A DNA stretch of 64,000 bases from Amia ocellicauda (taxonomy: Eukaryota; Chordata; Actinopteri; Amiiformes; Amiidae), in NCBI RefSeq assembly GCF_036373705.1, contig NC_089867.1, positions 27,166,323 through 27,230,322 on the forward strand, read 5' to 3'. Below the pieces are notes generated by a model. It was not told where the DNA came from, did not search any database, and saw only the letters and a program-made list of their open reading frames with translations. This document shows positions 36,401 to 49,000 of this stretch, one piece after another (the stretch's first letter is position 1; the number at the start of each line of letters is the position of its first letter). Position numbers and translations under genes: made by a program.

Positions 36401-36690
36401 CAGAAGCCTTAAACCCAACACCCATCTGTAACCCAACCCCTGGCCCTGGCCCTAAGCCCAATCTTCACTGCTCTGCCTGTGATCCACATCAGGACTGAGA
36501 GGAAGTGCTTGAGATAGGCAGGTGCTTCTCCTGAGGCGTGCATGTATCCACTCCTCAGGAGCATGAGTAACTAATGGCCCAACCTCACTGCTCTTTAGAA
36601 ATGGATGAATGCAGGGCGATTGATCAAGCCTGCTGGAATGGGGCTCTACTGAAACAAAACACAGCTCATAGCGAAGGAGTAAAGAGTCCC
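33490..36690. other. Intergenic, repeat-derived, no gene recognised
   Basis: Contains a GT-rich run (about 33560-33593), an AT-rich diverged repeat (33780-34110), and a CAGTGGTTTCCGACCCTGGT end at 34959 followed to about 35113 by sequence (CTTGTTCAAGGGAACTCGGG) partly shared with 42050-42085. No frame resembles a protein family. Confidence 0.5.
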
Positions 36691-36692
36691 TT

Positions 36693-36698
36693 TTTAAT
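36693..36698 (-). terminator. Likely poly(A) signal of the WxxW gene
   Basis: ATTAAA on the minus strand, 95 bases after the TGA at 36793-36795. Confidence 0.45.
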
Positions 36699-36792
36699 GC
36701 ACATTCCCACATGCAGAGGTGTCGGGGGTGGTTCGGGGGGGGTGTGGACTGCAGGAGCACAGCGGGACCCTCATGGTTTGGGTCACCTGTTC

Positions 36793-39700
36793 TCACCCTG
36801 CCATGGGGCCGGGCTTGTGTGCGCAGAACTGGGGTGGGCAGGTATAACGCACTTTATAGTCTTCACAGGGCTGCTGTCGCTGCTCGCTGTTCACACAGGC
36901 AAACCCGTGGGTCGCGTCATACCTGCAACACAACCAGAAGAGCCGTCATGGGAAAGCGACCGCCTTCTTCACTTTCAGAGTGACTGTTCATTTTAAACAT
37001 CCCAGGGCACGTATAAACCCAGCGCTGGGCATTCACTTGAACTGCGATCTCCTAGGTCATATTTCAGGCCTGATATCACATTTGACAAAGAATTAATACC
37101 TGCAAGGAATCATAGAAAAAAAAAAAGGTAGAAATAATTAAGCTCTTATTCCTAGGCATTAATGTTAATAAAAAACAAAACATACTGGGAGTGTCGATCA
37201 AGATTGTGTACCAGCGTTGCCGTGTTGTGCCCAGTGTGCATGTATACTGTGTATTCTGTAATAAATCACTTTGATCTAGATCGGTCTTCGTACCATTTCC
37301 TGTACAGATGTAATTCTTACTCAACACACTGTTGGTGATTTCCTAACACTGCTGGCGCTGATCAGTCACACATTAACCAGAAAAACATGCCTAATAGTTA
37401 GATGATGCTTAAAGTAAAGTGTTATCCTTTTATAATTCGCTCCATCTTTCTTTTGAGGGGTCTGTTCTTGTATAATGACAAGAGCATGACAAACCGCAGT
37501 TGTTCAGTCAACTCGGCTTGCCACTAAAACCCTACTGGTGGGGGAAGAGACTATTATTTCAGTCTCCGAAATAGAATTAAATATTGTACAGAGTTTCACA
37601 GCCAATCAGAAAATCCAATTGATTTGATTTCTTTTTGATCCTTTGAGGAGGATTGGCTGACGTTCCCATTGTGGAAGCAGGTGAAATCGCAGGTCCGTCA
37701 CCTTTAATGCACTACTTACACCTGGAAGACGTTCTTGGTCTGCAGGGCTGGGGTCCCCGAGACGGTCACGGCCTCGATGCCCAGAGGCTCTGAGCAGATC
37801 TCGTCGGGAAAGTCGCTCTGGAGTTGGGACAGTCTTTCGAAGTCTCCATTCCCGTCCGGGTTGTCAAAGTCAAACCAGCGGGTCTTACAGCCTGTGACTG
37901 AACCGCACAATCAGGGACCAGATCAACAATAAACGACATTTTCCCTTGGAGCAATGTACACAAAGCTCGCTTGATAAAACATTCGGGGCATAATACCTCC
38001 CATTTGTTCTGCCTGGGACTCAAAGCACTGTAATGCCTGGGATTCAAGTGTATAGCGCCCTGCGCGGTTTCAACAACTTCTCGGCCGTGATCAAAGACTC
38101 CACACCCAGCATGCCACAATTCACGCGGACAGGCTGACAATCGGACAATCCTCTCCTCCCCCAGAAAACGAGACACCTTCCTTAATTTTCTCCCCACAGT
38201 GCAGACTCCTGCAGCTGGAACTTGAAGTGTCAATCACATCAGCCAGCATGCCCCACCAGAAACATTAAGTGTCCAATCGAGAGGAGGCCATTCACCCCAT
38301 CGTGCTCGTCTGGCGATACTTCATCTAGTTCTATTACTCCCATTTTCAGAGCTTCGATAGGGAGAACTCCCACTCACTTAATTATGTTTTTCTGTTACAA
38401 CTTACATGCTAAGAATGAGTCAGTGTAGCATTTGTGCTCAGACCCCATTGTCTCAGAGACTGTCTGAAAAGCCCAATCCTCAGACACAGGGGGTAACAGT
38501 CTACCAGGTCAGGGTAATTGTCGGCTCCATAACAGGCTCATGTACCCTGTAAGTCTTGTTGTGTAAGATTTACTAACCTCCTATTAGGGTATCTAGGGTA
38601 ACGTGTTTTTGCTTCCAACCAACTTCTGTGATATAGATCAAATTTTTAATTATAAGCCCAAAAAAATGCTACGGGCATCAAACCACATGATAAAAGGAAG
38701 GCATTTTGTGAAGGCCAGCACTACCTTGACAGAAGTCTGAAGGACAGGCGAACATCACCTGGTAGTCCTCACACATTTTGCTGCGCTTTCGTTGGTCAGC
38801 GTTGATGCAAGCGAATCCAAAAGTGACATCATTCCTTAAAAAGAAAAGATGCAGTGGCAGCAGAGAAGAGCTTAAGGAACTCCAGATGTATGTTTAGAGA
38901 AGGGAACACAACTGCAATGTAGGGTGCTGTGAGTGAAGCAGAAAATAGCTTGATTTTGTCAAATACAATTGGGAAACAAAATGAGTCCCATCCTGCAGTA
39001 TTTACACATTGTTTCATGCCACTGAGTAAGACCCTGACAAGGTCTTAACTCCGTTCAGTCAGGTACAATCTTTGCAGTTCTCTCTAGTCAGCAGCAAAAC
39101 ATGGCAACAATACGACTAAGAAATATGTTGCTTAATGTAGTGAAACATGGGATGATTGCTGGCAAAATACACAAAAGACACTACAAAACAGATGTCCCTT
39201 TGAGAATAGCACAACCCTAAAACACACATTCCCCTCACCCCCCTCACCCAATCATGCCAGTTCTCATTAAGAAGCCTAACCGCATGGCTTACGTGAGGAA
39301 CTTGTCTCCCGTGTGTTCGGCAGATATTCCCGCCACAGTTTTAACAAAGATGGAGATGGGGTTGTGGCAGATGCGATCGGGGTATGTCTGAAGGAGCTGG
39401 GAAAGGGACTCGACATCCCCTATACCAGATGGGTTGTCGCTGTTGAACCAGCCGGTCCGGCACTCCTGGGAAACTGCAAGACCAAAGAAACAGTGCAGCC
39501 TTATTGTCAGTTACCAAATGGTTTCTTTGTGTCACACCTCACCCCTGTCAAAACAGCATTCCTGTTCACCGTGAACACCGCCTCCTGAGCCGAAATGTTG
39601 ATGCTCATACTGGGGAAAAGATCATTACAAAGAGGGATTTGTATGTCTGGTCTCTGCACAGTATGTTTTAAACTTGTAGTCATCAAGCAGCGTGAAGTAC

Positions 39701-42700
39701 CTGAGCAAAACTCCGCCGGGCAGGTGAAGCGCACCCTGTAGTCCTTGCACTTGCCACTGCTTTGATCTGCGTTCACACACGCAAACCCATAGGTGGCATC
39801 ATACCTATAAAACACAAAACACACCACGATCATTCACTGGACCGAGAATCATCCGGCTGTCATCCCTCAACACGTCCATCGATGTCTTGTTTGTTCCGTT
39901 AGATGCATGTCCCCTTACACACACATGCAAAATAATGTGGGGTACAATCTTTGCAGATTCCTGCCAAAACCCACAGAGAAACCCTTAGATTTTGTAAGGA
40001 ATTGGGCTGGAAACAGAATTAACAGTGCAATGAAAGACTATCAATCTAAATAAAATTAATCGATCAAGAAGTACAGGGAAGCAGAAACTAAACGGCAGTC
40101 CTGCATAAATCAGTCCTGTATCTATAGATCCACACAATTACTCTGTTGTCTCATTAGACTGCCACGTCTGGGACAGACTCAGAAACCAGCAGTAAGCATG
40201 GCTGGCTATAAAGGGGGTGGCACAGTGTTTTATGTAAGCGGTCCGGCGGCCACACTGTAAGACCCCCTGATCTTGCCAAAAGCCGCTGAAGGGGAGACTC
40301 ACACTTGGAAGATGTCCCCAGTGAGGGAGGCGGGGGTGCCAGAGAGTGTCTGCGCCTCCATGGCCAGGGGGCTGGCACAGACCTCCCTGGGGGACAGAGC
40401 GAGGAGCTCACTCAGGAGCTCGTAGTCTCCATTGCCCGAAGGGTCATCGATGTCAAACCAGTCTGTCCGACAGTCTATACAACACACAACACAGCTGTTA
40501 GAGCAATGAGAGCCACTTTACTTTCCTCCTCCAGCAGCGAGGTGCTCGAGTCTAAGGGAATAGAACGGATTTCAGAGGGATCATAACTACTCCTATTTGG
40601 CCATTTTCTTATTATGTATTTTGTATTTTTATTAAATTTTTCAACCTCACAAAAACTAGGAAAAGCAACAACAGAAAACCAAACGCAAACAAAAACTAAG
40701 AAAATAGAATCAACCAGAATAAATGAATATATGAAAGTAGAGTAGTTGTATCATTTTTAGGGGATAGCTGTATATACTGACCTTTATTACTGATGAGGTT
40801 TATATGCTGATAGACAATGAACTCTGACAAAACAGATCTTAATCATGGGGCCAAAACTAAAATCAGGCTACTGTCTACACAAGAGCAACAGCACTCATCT
40901 AAGCAGGATTTATACTCTGATATTCCCTTCAACACACAGAGCCTGTATAGATTGCCCTCCTCCCACCTCAGAAATAAGCTCAATTGGTGCCAATAAAGTT
41001 TCTTCTTTAATCACAGGCACATATAAAGAGCTGCTCCTTGCATGTACAGATCAGTGGGAATATACCTGAGCAGAAGCCTCCTGTGCAAGTGAACATGACT
41101 TTATAGTCTTCACACAGCCTCTTCGTCTGCTCTGAATTCAGACACACCAAGCCCACGATGTGGTTATAACTAGAAGATGAAATGGAAAAGAATCGGTCAA
41201 ATAATAAGGAATTCAAGCATCTTAAGAAAAGTTATTATTTAACTCAATCCAACGTCAACGTTTATGAAAGTCACACTTGTGAAGAGGTGTGTATGAGATT
41301 CAGTCTGAGGACTGTCTGGAGATCTTACTGGCGAGAACCTCGAGTCGTTGACATGTGCTGCCCCCTCACAACAGTATCTCATGTTTGTATAACATCCTGC
41401 TCTTGATATTGTCTTTTATTTTTAGCATGTATGACCGTGTACTGCACACACCTGAAGAAGGTGTTCTTGGTGTGATTGGATTTGATGCCTGAGATGGTCT
41501 GAGCCTCCATGTCCACTGGGTGCTGGCAGATGCCACCTCTGTGGTTGTTCATCAGGTCACTCAGGAGCTCCTGGTCTCCTGCACTGGTCACGTCCCCATC
41601 GTCAAACCAAGCTGTCCGGCAACCTGAACGAATCCTGTGAGTTAGTGCAGACCCTGTTCATTTAAAATCATTTAAGATAATTTACTATAGCTCTGTTGAT
41701 GGATCTGTCAATCCTGGTCCCTTCCTGGTTTTCATTACAACTAAACTTAACTGATTGGAATTATGCAAACCATGAATTGAACAAGTTCCTTCACATGTTC
41801 TTTTGAATACCCCCCTGGATTTAAAGACACTTCACTCATTCAGGCGTGTTATTGCAACAGCTTTAATCTTACAGAACTGGGTTTAGTAATCTCTATGAAA
41901 CCTGTTTGAACAAATCCTCAAGGGTTACCAGATGATGTCAAACACTACAATAGTGAGATGGGCAATTCCTTATGGGTCCCCAATGGTCACATTTCAGAAT
42001 CAGGAGTTTCTGAAGACTGCGAAAGCATGTCAGTGATCAATTAAACAATGAATCACTCGTTCAAGGGAGCTGTGATCCTTGAAGACTAGTTAGGTTTTTG
42101 TTCACAAATGACTGAATTTAAGTATCAGGTGGTCAAATGTAAGATGTTCAAAGCCCTCAGAAATGACTTCATAGGTGACTAAAAATCCTGCTGCAGCAGA
42201 GATGAAGGATCTGGGGTCCCTGTGACACAGAAAACATCTCCCCTCAATCAGTGCTGTGGGATCCACATCTGCTTCATTCTCCATCGTGTGTTCATATGCG
42301 CTACAAAACAGCACGGGGCAGAACTCCATCATCTCCTATAAAATCTTTTAAAAATATTGTGATCAGTATCCTCTTAGCATTAGCTAGCCCTCAGATGATA
42401 ACATCTCTTGCAAGATGATGTGCTGGACCCCTTCTTGGCACAGTGCGGAGCAGCGGTTAGGGCGCTTGCCTTGTCATGGGTTCACATCCCGGCTGACACT
42501 GATGTTGCCCTTGAGAACAGTACAGTACCCAGACTGCTCCAGTTCCTGTTGTTTTAGAAAAACCCTAATCCGAAGCCTAAACATATAAAGGATTTCCAAA
42601 AACACAGTAAATGAAAGTTAGCATTCTGAAAACTGGCTTTTATTTGATGAGGATGGAGTCACATTAGTAGTACATTTGCCTGATGTGTTCTTGCAAGGAA

Positions 42701-45700
42701 TCTCTCATTCATCAAACACTGTAAAACACTACACAGCGTGAAGGGTTAGCAAAGAAAAACTATAGAACGACACAAAGAAATAGACAAACAAAACATTTTA
42801 AAGGATGTAGCGTTCGAACTTTGCGGGACTCGACTCGCATAGGAGCTGTGAAAACGGACAGTCGCATGTGTACAGTTGCAATTTTACAATACAATTGTAA
42901 GTTAGAGCAATTCAGCAAAATGTACTACAGCAGTGGATCCCTGCCCTGGCCCTGGGTTTTGTTCCAAATGAGCTCTTAATTACTTAATTGAGCTTTAATT
43001 GAACTACATGTCATAAATCAGAGCCTTTTCATCATTTTAAACAGTAGGGGTTTTAAGTATAGAATTATATTAAAAAAACGTATTGAAGAAAACTATTTTC
43101 TTACACAATTTAAAAAGTAAAATCTAAGCAGATTGTTACTTCAATTAAGGTTCTATACTTAAAACCCCTACTGTTTAAAATGATGAAAAGGCTCTGATTT
43201 AGGAAATTATTAGTTCAATTAAGGGTTCAATTATGTAATTGAGAGCTCAGTTGGAACAAAAACCAGCAGGGTAGGCGGTCCCCCAGGACCGGTTTGGGAA
43301 CCACTGACCTACAGGATACAAGAAACGAGATGAGAGAATATCAAATACTAAGACCGATACTGAAGAGTTAAACATTGTAAAAGGGAATCATACTTACTTT
43401 CTTCCACAGGACTGACTGTCACCAAATCTGTTAAAATAAAAAGTAACAGATGCATTTTTGAAACATGTCAAATGATGTGGGTCTTGCTGTAATGCTGTAA
43501 CAGCTTAATCTCATTTATTCATTTTGTGTTTAGTTAATCACCCCCGTTACATTTTTAATTCTCTTGCTCAGACTGAAGTGACTATCATGTGTCTGCCGTC
43601 TCTGTGCCGTTGACCTCATTCTGATATGCAACAAAGGCACTGGAGTAAACAAGCAACAGGCAACACTGCACAGAAAGCCATGCTATGAGTTACGCACCCA
43701 TTATAAGCACGCTTTGCAGTATTCTCTATTCCATGGCACTGTGTTTTACATCAGTATCCACTTATCAGCATTTTCCCAGTAACCAAAAGGCTGATTTTAT
43801 ATCAGGCACTCTCAAAATCTGAACTTTTCAAGGCAAAAATACTGCTTGTTATTTTGTTCAATTAACTGGCTAAAGTTATTTAGTTAAATGGTTAACATTT
43901 GCATTATTCACAGATCTCTGCTAGTGATTGAAGAGACTTACACAACCTAAACCACACATTTCCAGGGCCAGACTTTTGGTAAACCCGTTTTATTTCAACA
44001 GTTGATGCAATTTAAAGTTATACTTACTTGCCAAGGGTACCAGAAGGGAAACTAAAAGAATCTGCAAAAACAGAGATAGAAAATACAAAATATGATTTTT
44101 CCCATATGAAAACATAAAAAAGTACATATTTATCCCCCATCAAAGCATCCCAAATGCATAACAAACCCAGCTCTGTACTATGTGGTAGCTGTTGAGAAGT
44201 ACAATATCACCCCCTGCTGTCAAATAGTATTACTACAATTAAACATTTTGAACTTGGCAATGAATATGAATGAATGAATGAATTTCCATTGAAAAACCCA
44301 CGACCAGTTTGACAAAGCGCTGCGTATATAAGACAGTTAAGACATTCTTCTTAACCATCAGAATAGAACCTTTTGTTAGTATTGCTTTAATTAACAGTAT
44401 GATTATATTGTTGTTACACGACCTATACTTAGTGTATTATACATAATCCACACACAATTCAAACAAGAAAACCCAGTTCAGTCTGTCCTCAGCTTAGCGA
44501 AGGATCCATTGCTCACCTATAGGTGCCCAAACTATGCTTAACAGGTGACACTACAACACACAGAGTTTGGCATGGACCTACTTGCTTTAAGAGTACACAA
44601 ATGAGACACTATTGAGTTAATAACAGTTTTTAACTATATTCAGCTTCAATAAATGGGTGAAAACAACAAGATCTGGCCCAGGTTGACCATCGTCTAGCAT
44701 GGTTTCGATTTCTGGCCATGGAAAACCCCTTACTTTGCGTTTTAATAGCGTCCTCAGGAAGTGGTTGTGGATAATATTGATCTTAACTAATTAAATCGGT
44801 ATATGGTTCCGTAAACAGATAAGTAATAAAGGTCTCAACTGAACAGAAACAAAGACCCTGTAATCCTCCCAGAGCAGAGCTGGTGAAATCTGCTGTTTAG
44901 GTAGGAAGAAAAAGTCACACAGCCTAGAGCTCAGTTTAACCCACCACCTGCTAAAGACCTGAATAAGTTACTAATTGTAAATTAAGAAATATAAGAAAGT
45001 TTACAACCAGGAGGAGGCCATTCGCCCCATCGTGCTCGTTTGGTGTCCATTAATAACTAAGTGATCAAGGATCCTATCCAGTCTGTTTGTGAATGATCCC
45101 AAATTGTCTCTTCAGCCACATCGCTGGGGAGTTTGTTCAGATTGTGACACCTCTCTGTGTGAAGAAGTGTCTCCTGTTTTCTGTCTTGAATGCCTTGAAG
45201 CCCAATTTCCATTTGTGTCCCCGGGTGCGTGTGTCCCTGCTGATCTGGAAAAGCTCCTCTGGTTTGATGTGGTCGATGCCTTTCATGATTTTGAAGACTT
45301 GGATCAAGTCCCCACATAGTCTCCTCTGTTCCAGGGTGAACAGGTTCAGGTCCTCAGTCTCTCAGTAGGACATTCCCTTCAGACCTGGAATAAGTCTGGT
45401 TGCTCTCCTCTGAACTGCCTCTAGAGCAGCGATATCTTTCTTGAAGTGTGGAGCCCAGATTTACAGGATGAAAAAATTCCTAAGAAACCTAAAACCTTGT
45501 ATATAATTGTACAAATCTCTAGGGGGCAGTTTTGGCAACTACATTCTAGCCCTCAGCAGGTCAGATCACAAAATCACTAACCGACACCATTGTACTCTTT
45601 TCTTACTAAGAACAACTGTGCTTTGGGGAAATACTCACACAACTAAGAGATTCAATTGGTTTCAGACTTTTCCTCAGTTTTTCTCAGTTGTTCTTTCAGC

Positions 45701-45843
45701 AGGGAGCGAATTGTAAAAAACAACCGTTACTACCCATCTAATACCTAGGAATGGATTTCTCTCACACCGTCCCTCCTGGTTACAGACCAGAGCATAATTA
45801 TGGCACAAATATCGGCTCTGTGGATCCCTACCTGCGCGATCAT
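36793..45843 (-). CDS. Secreted protein with four mucin-type WxxW domains
   Basis: Eleven coding exons: 45832-45843 (ATG 45841-45843), 44028-44061, 43398-43427, 41452-41623, 41066-41169, 40303-40474, 39701-39804, 39293-39473, 38725-38834, 37720-37891 and 36793-36922 (TGA at 36793-36795). Phases agree at every junction and the product is 406 aa. It starts [15 protein letters not shown], a short signal peptide. Four repeats follow, each split over two exons. The first half reads C-(K/R)-T-x-W-F-(D/N)...G-x-x-(D/Q)...LS-x-L and I-C or V-C. The second half reads Y/N-(D/N)-x-x-x-GF-A-C-x-N...C-x-DY-x-V-x-F/Y-x-C...FC. This is the Mucin2_WxxW (PF13330) family of gel-forming mucins and CILP, known for extracellular, disulphide-rich domains. 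No mucin PTS region or D domains are present. The exact orthologue is unknown to me. Confidence 0.8.
38276..38320 (-). repeat. LINE 3'-tail fragment
   Basis: GAGGAGGCCATTCACCCCAT and CGTGCTCGTCTGG match the start of the repeat at 45007 with few differences. Intronic. Confidence 0.6.
42931..43306. repeat. hAT-like foldback element
   Basis: Ends CAGTGGATCC and GGGAACCACTG are related inverted repeats, flanked by TACTACAG and ACCTACAG, a plausible 8-bp target duplication typical of hAT elements. Inside, 43014-43064 and 43151-43201 are perfect 51-bp inverted repeats around an 86-bp loop, and the outer parts pair imperfectly over the whole length. No coding capacity. It lies in an intron of the WxxW gene. 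Confidence 0.75.
45007..45470 (-). mobile_element. CR1/L2-type LINE, 3' end of ORF2 plus tail
   Basis: Read on the minus strand, the fragment shows the C-terminal signature of CR1/L2-like reverse-transcriptase proteins with frame breaks: [30 protein letters not shown] and [11 protein letters not shown], then the LP..V and FK..LD remnants. The 3' end holds the GGGCGAATGGCCTCCTC tail. Two smaller fragments of the same family are at 9455 and 38276. It is intronic, 5'-truncated and inactive. Confidence 0.75.
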
Positions 45844-45873
45844 GGCCGTCAGGGATTCCTGGACCACTGTTCC
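45832..45873 (-). other. Start exon of the WxxW gene, readable in two frames
   Basis: A 42-base exon between acceptor ccctttttcag and donor GTAGGG. Its ATG at 45841-45843 (context ACGGCCATGA) starts the signal-peptide frame. The other open frame ([13 protein letters not shown]) would continue in phase from the exon at 46046-46232. Confidence 0.6.
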
Positions 45874-46045
45874 CTGAAAAAGGGCAAAACAGATCCTGAC
45901 AGTTGAAGGGTGAAGAAAAGAACATCTCACACTAGGGGTTTCAATAGGGTTCCTTCGCCTTCTCTCGCCTTTCAGATTTAGCAAGGTGAGAACAGATGAT
46001 TGTATGTCTGTCCTGAAGGACTGTAGACCACTGCAGACAAGAAAC

Positions 46046-49000
46046 CTATAATAGGAAGCTTCCCGATGGTTATTTTAATAGGCTTGCTTTCATAGGTACC
46101 AGTTAAGGACTGCCCACTGATACACAATGGGACTGGGATGGAGGGATGGTCCAGGACAAGCAGAGTCGAGGAGCCCCTTGGAAGGAGAAACGTGAAGTAG
46201 GTTTCAAAGGTCTCAATTCTGTTGCAGCTCATCTGTAATAACCGTTAGGCTGGCATCACACCCCAACCCAAGAGAGAAAACCATATTTGATCATTTAGGA
46301 GGAATCGGCGACAATTCTAGTGCCGAACGTCCCAGTAGTCTGCAATGACTTCAGATACAAACAAATCTAGTTCAGATAACAAAAGAACAGGTCAAAGCAA
46401 ATTTACATGGCACTTAAGAATGCAGCTCATCCTCACCGAATTAAGAATGTCAATATCGTATTTTAATCCATATTCTTCACGAATAAAAACTGGAACACTA
46501 ACCGAGTTACTCTTCAGGAAAAATAAAGAATTAGAAGGATAGCCCAGGCTTGGGAGATATTCTTGTTTCTCTCCGATTTTCCATGTCAAGACCACAGAAG
46601 AGACTGAATTTGGAAAATACTTCCTTTAGGAAAAAAACATTTCACATTTTTAGATGATTTTAAGAACAATATTTCCAATAAAAACAAACTCCTATATTTC
46701 TATAACTTCATTCCAAAGAGAATTTAACTTCCCTTTGACAGAATATATTGCCCTTGAATATAATTTCATTCCGAAATAGCTGGTTTCTGACCTCTATTTT
46801 AAGTGTTCCAAACCGAAGAAAATACACTCCAAATTATAGGCATATTTAATTAAATAAAAACAAGATACATTTTGTTGGAACACTTGATTTCTGCAGATTC
46901 ATACTCACAAGAAATAGGAGGATCCAGAGATGTGTGGAACCTAAATAAAGGCTTCAGCTTATTTGCAGTTTTTCACAAACCTGTGATGGATCTTGTTGCT
47001 AATTCTAATGTTTAATAGAGGTTTGTTTCTTTGTGTCAACAGGCGACCAATGACATTTCTGTGTGTCAAGGCGGACCAATGACATTTCTGGAGCGCTACA
47101 GGGGGAGTAACTCTATATGGATCTGGCTCATAGATGGACGGCTCGTAACCACACCCTGACATGAGGAACCTCTAACACGGATGCTTCAGTCCTCTCATCA
47201 TCGCCTCCCAGAACAGTTCTCCTGTAGTTCAGGTTCCTATACAACTCTAACTGTATGTTAATGTAGTCTTGCTTTAAACAGAACTGGCTGGTTTAAAACA
47301 TTTGACTTTTAAAAAAAATCGGTTTGTGGCCGTTTGGAAGGCCTCATTTCATTTCACCTGCCTCTCGCTACAAACACTAACCCCTGAAGATCAAGAGGCG
47401 GTTTGGTTTCACTTGGTCTCCCGCAGTTTCTTCTAATGGCTGCTAATGTACCTGGTGGGTTTGGAGATGTTAAAGAGTAGAGGTGCAGAGGTTCCACAGA
47501 CCAGGGGACCAGGGCTGCAGAGAGAAAATGCACTTATTTACATATTCATGAGGTTCAGAAAAAAGCCCCCCTGGCCAGCAAGGATCACAATCTCATCTAC
47601 CAAAGGCCAAATATTCACAAACACCAACCTGGAGTCCCACGACTGACTTCCTTCAGAAAAGCTCTTCACTTAAAATATATAGATTTATAAAAAAATAAAA
47701 AAAGTGACTGTTCAGCATTTAAAGCTCAGGGTTTTATTCATTTAACTTTGATTAGTTTGTTTGAAGGATCAGTAAAAAAGATTAAGTCAATTTAAGAGAT
47801 CAGATTCAAACACACACAGATAGGCAGTAATGTACATACAAGTATCCACCAGTTACATATTGTTGGAACCCAAGGTTTCCTTTTAGGATAAATCAACACT
47901 GGATCAAAGAGTCAGCTGGGATTTAAAAAAAAAAAAAAAAAAAAACTATTTAAAACAAATGTTATGGGGTAACAGATTAAAATAATGCCACACAAACACA
48001 ACAAGGATTCATTTCTATGATTGTTCATTTCCTTTTTAATTATGAAATACGTCTGTCCGTTTAATTTTCTATGGCAGTTTGTCGGGGTTATGTGATCAAA
48101 CACGGGTCCTACACAGCAGTGCACGAGTGCTGGGGTGTCCGCACCTTCATTTCAGATCCATGTACAATCCACCCTTTGTTCATTCTGCTGCTTTGTAACC
48201 CAGCCTCTGCTCTGATGAAGGGCAAGCCTGATCACAATCATTTTAAATTCCTGCACCATTGTTGTATTGTGCTTGTGGACTTACAGTCAAGATTTACTGG
48301 TATCCATCAATATAAAGTTTCTCCCCGTTTATCAGGTCACCCACTACCTACGCATTAGGAAAGAGAAATGTGTCAGAAGCACGCGTGCAACACGAACACA
48401 GGACTGAGGACTGACTAGGATTCAAACCGTCCCTAATGAGCAGGTTACCAGGAACGGCTACAGTCGATGCTTTGCGAACTATTTGATAACTATTCCAAAT
48501 GGAATCACAGGAACGACACACCAGTGAGAATTCAGCCTGCATTTCCAGCACCAAGAAGGAAAAAAGAAAAAATGCATGCTACAAAAATTTAAAATGAAAC
48601 CAAGTAATACATAAGTAAATAATTAAATATTTTTTTCCACATTATCCAGAAATGTATAAACAAATAAAACCAGTAATACAAGCTGCAAGCCAATGCCAGG
48701 GGCTCCACAAAACAAACAGATCTGTCATTTAAAGAGCACAACGAACCCAAAGCAGAGACGAGAGACTTCAGTCGTGACCTACCTAGAGATGCACAGCGCA
48801 TCCTTCCGACGTGGGTATCGATGTCACAGCTGGCATGGCTGCCCGACCTCCATGCGAGGGACACTGATGTGTAAACAGGGTGGGAAATCGATACAGATGG
48901 GTTTAAAAAAGCATTCACAATACTTCACAATAGAGGGCGTTGGATATGAATTTAATACCTCACAGTCAAAGCATCCAGTTTCCAGCGTGATATGGAACCA

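Noticed and set aside
39335..39535. Alternative acceptor at 39466 for the third WxxW first-half exon
   Set aside because: It puts the CRTGWF motif out of frame; the acceptor giving exon end 39473 restores it.
42102..42332. 76-codon minus-strand frame with CFLCHRDP
   Set aside because: No splice borders that fit the WxxW gene phases and no recognisable domain.
46046..46623. Idea that the unrecognised unit is an IgGFc-binding or tectorin-type domain
   Set aside because: The beta-rich pattern is only vaguely similar; none of the conserved positions I remember are present.
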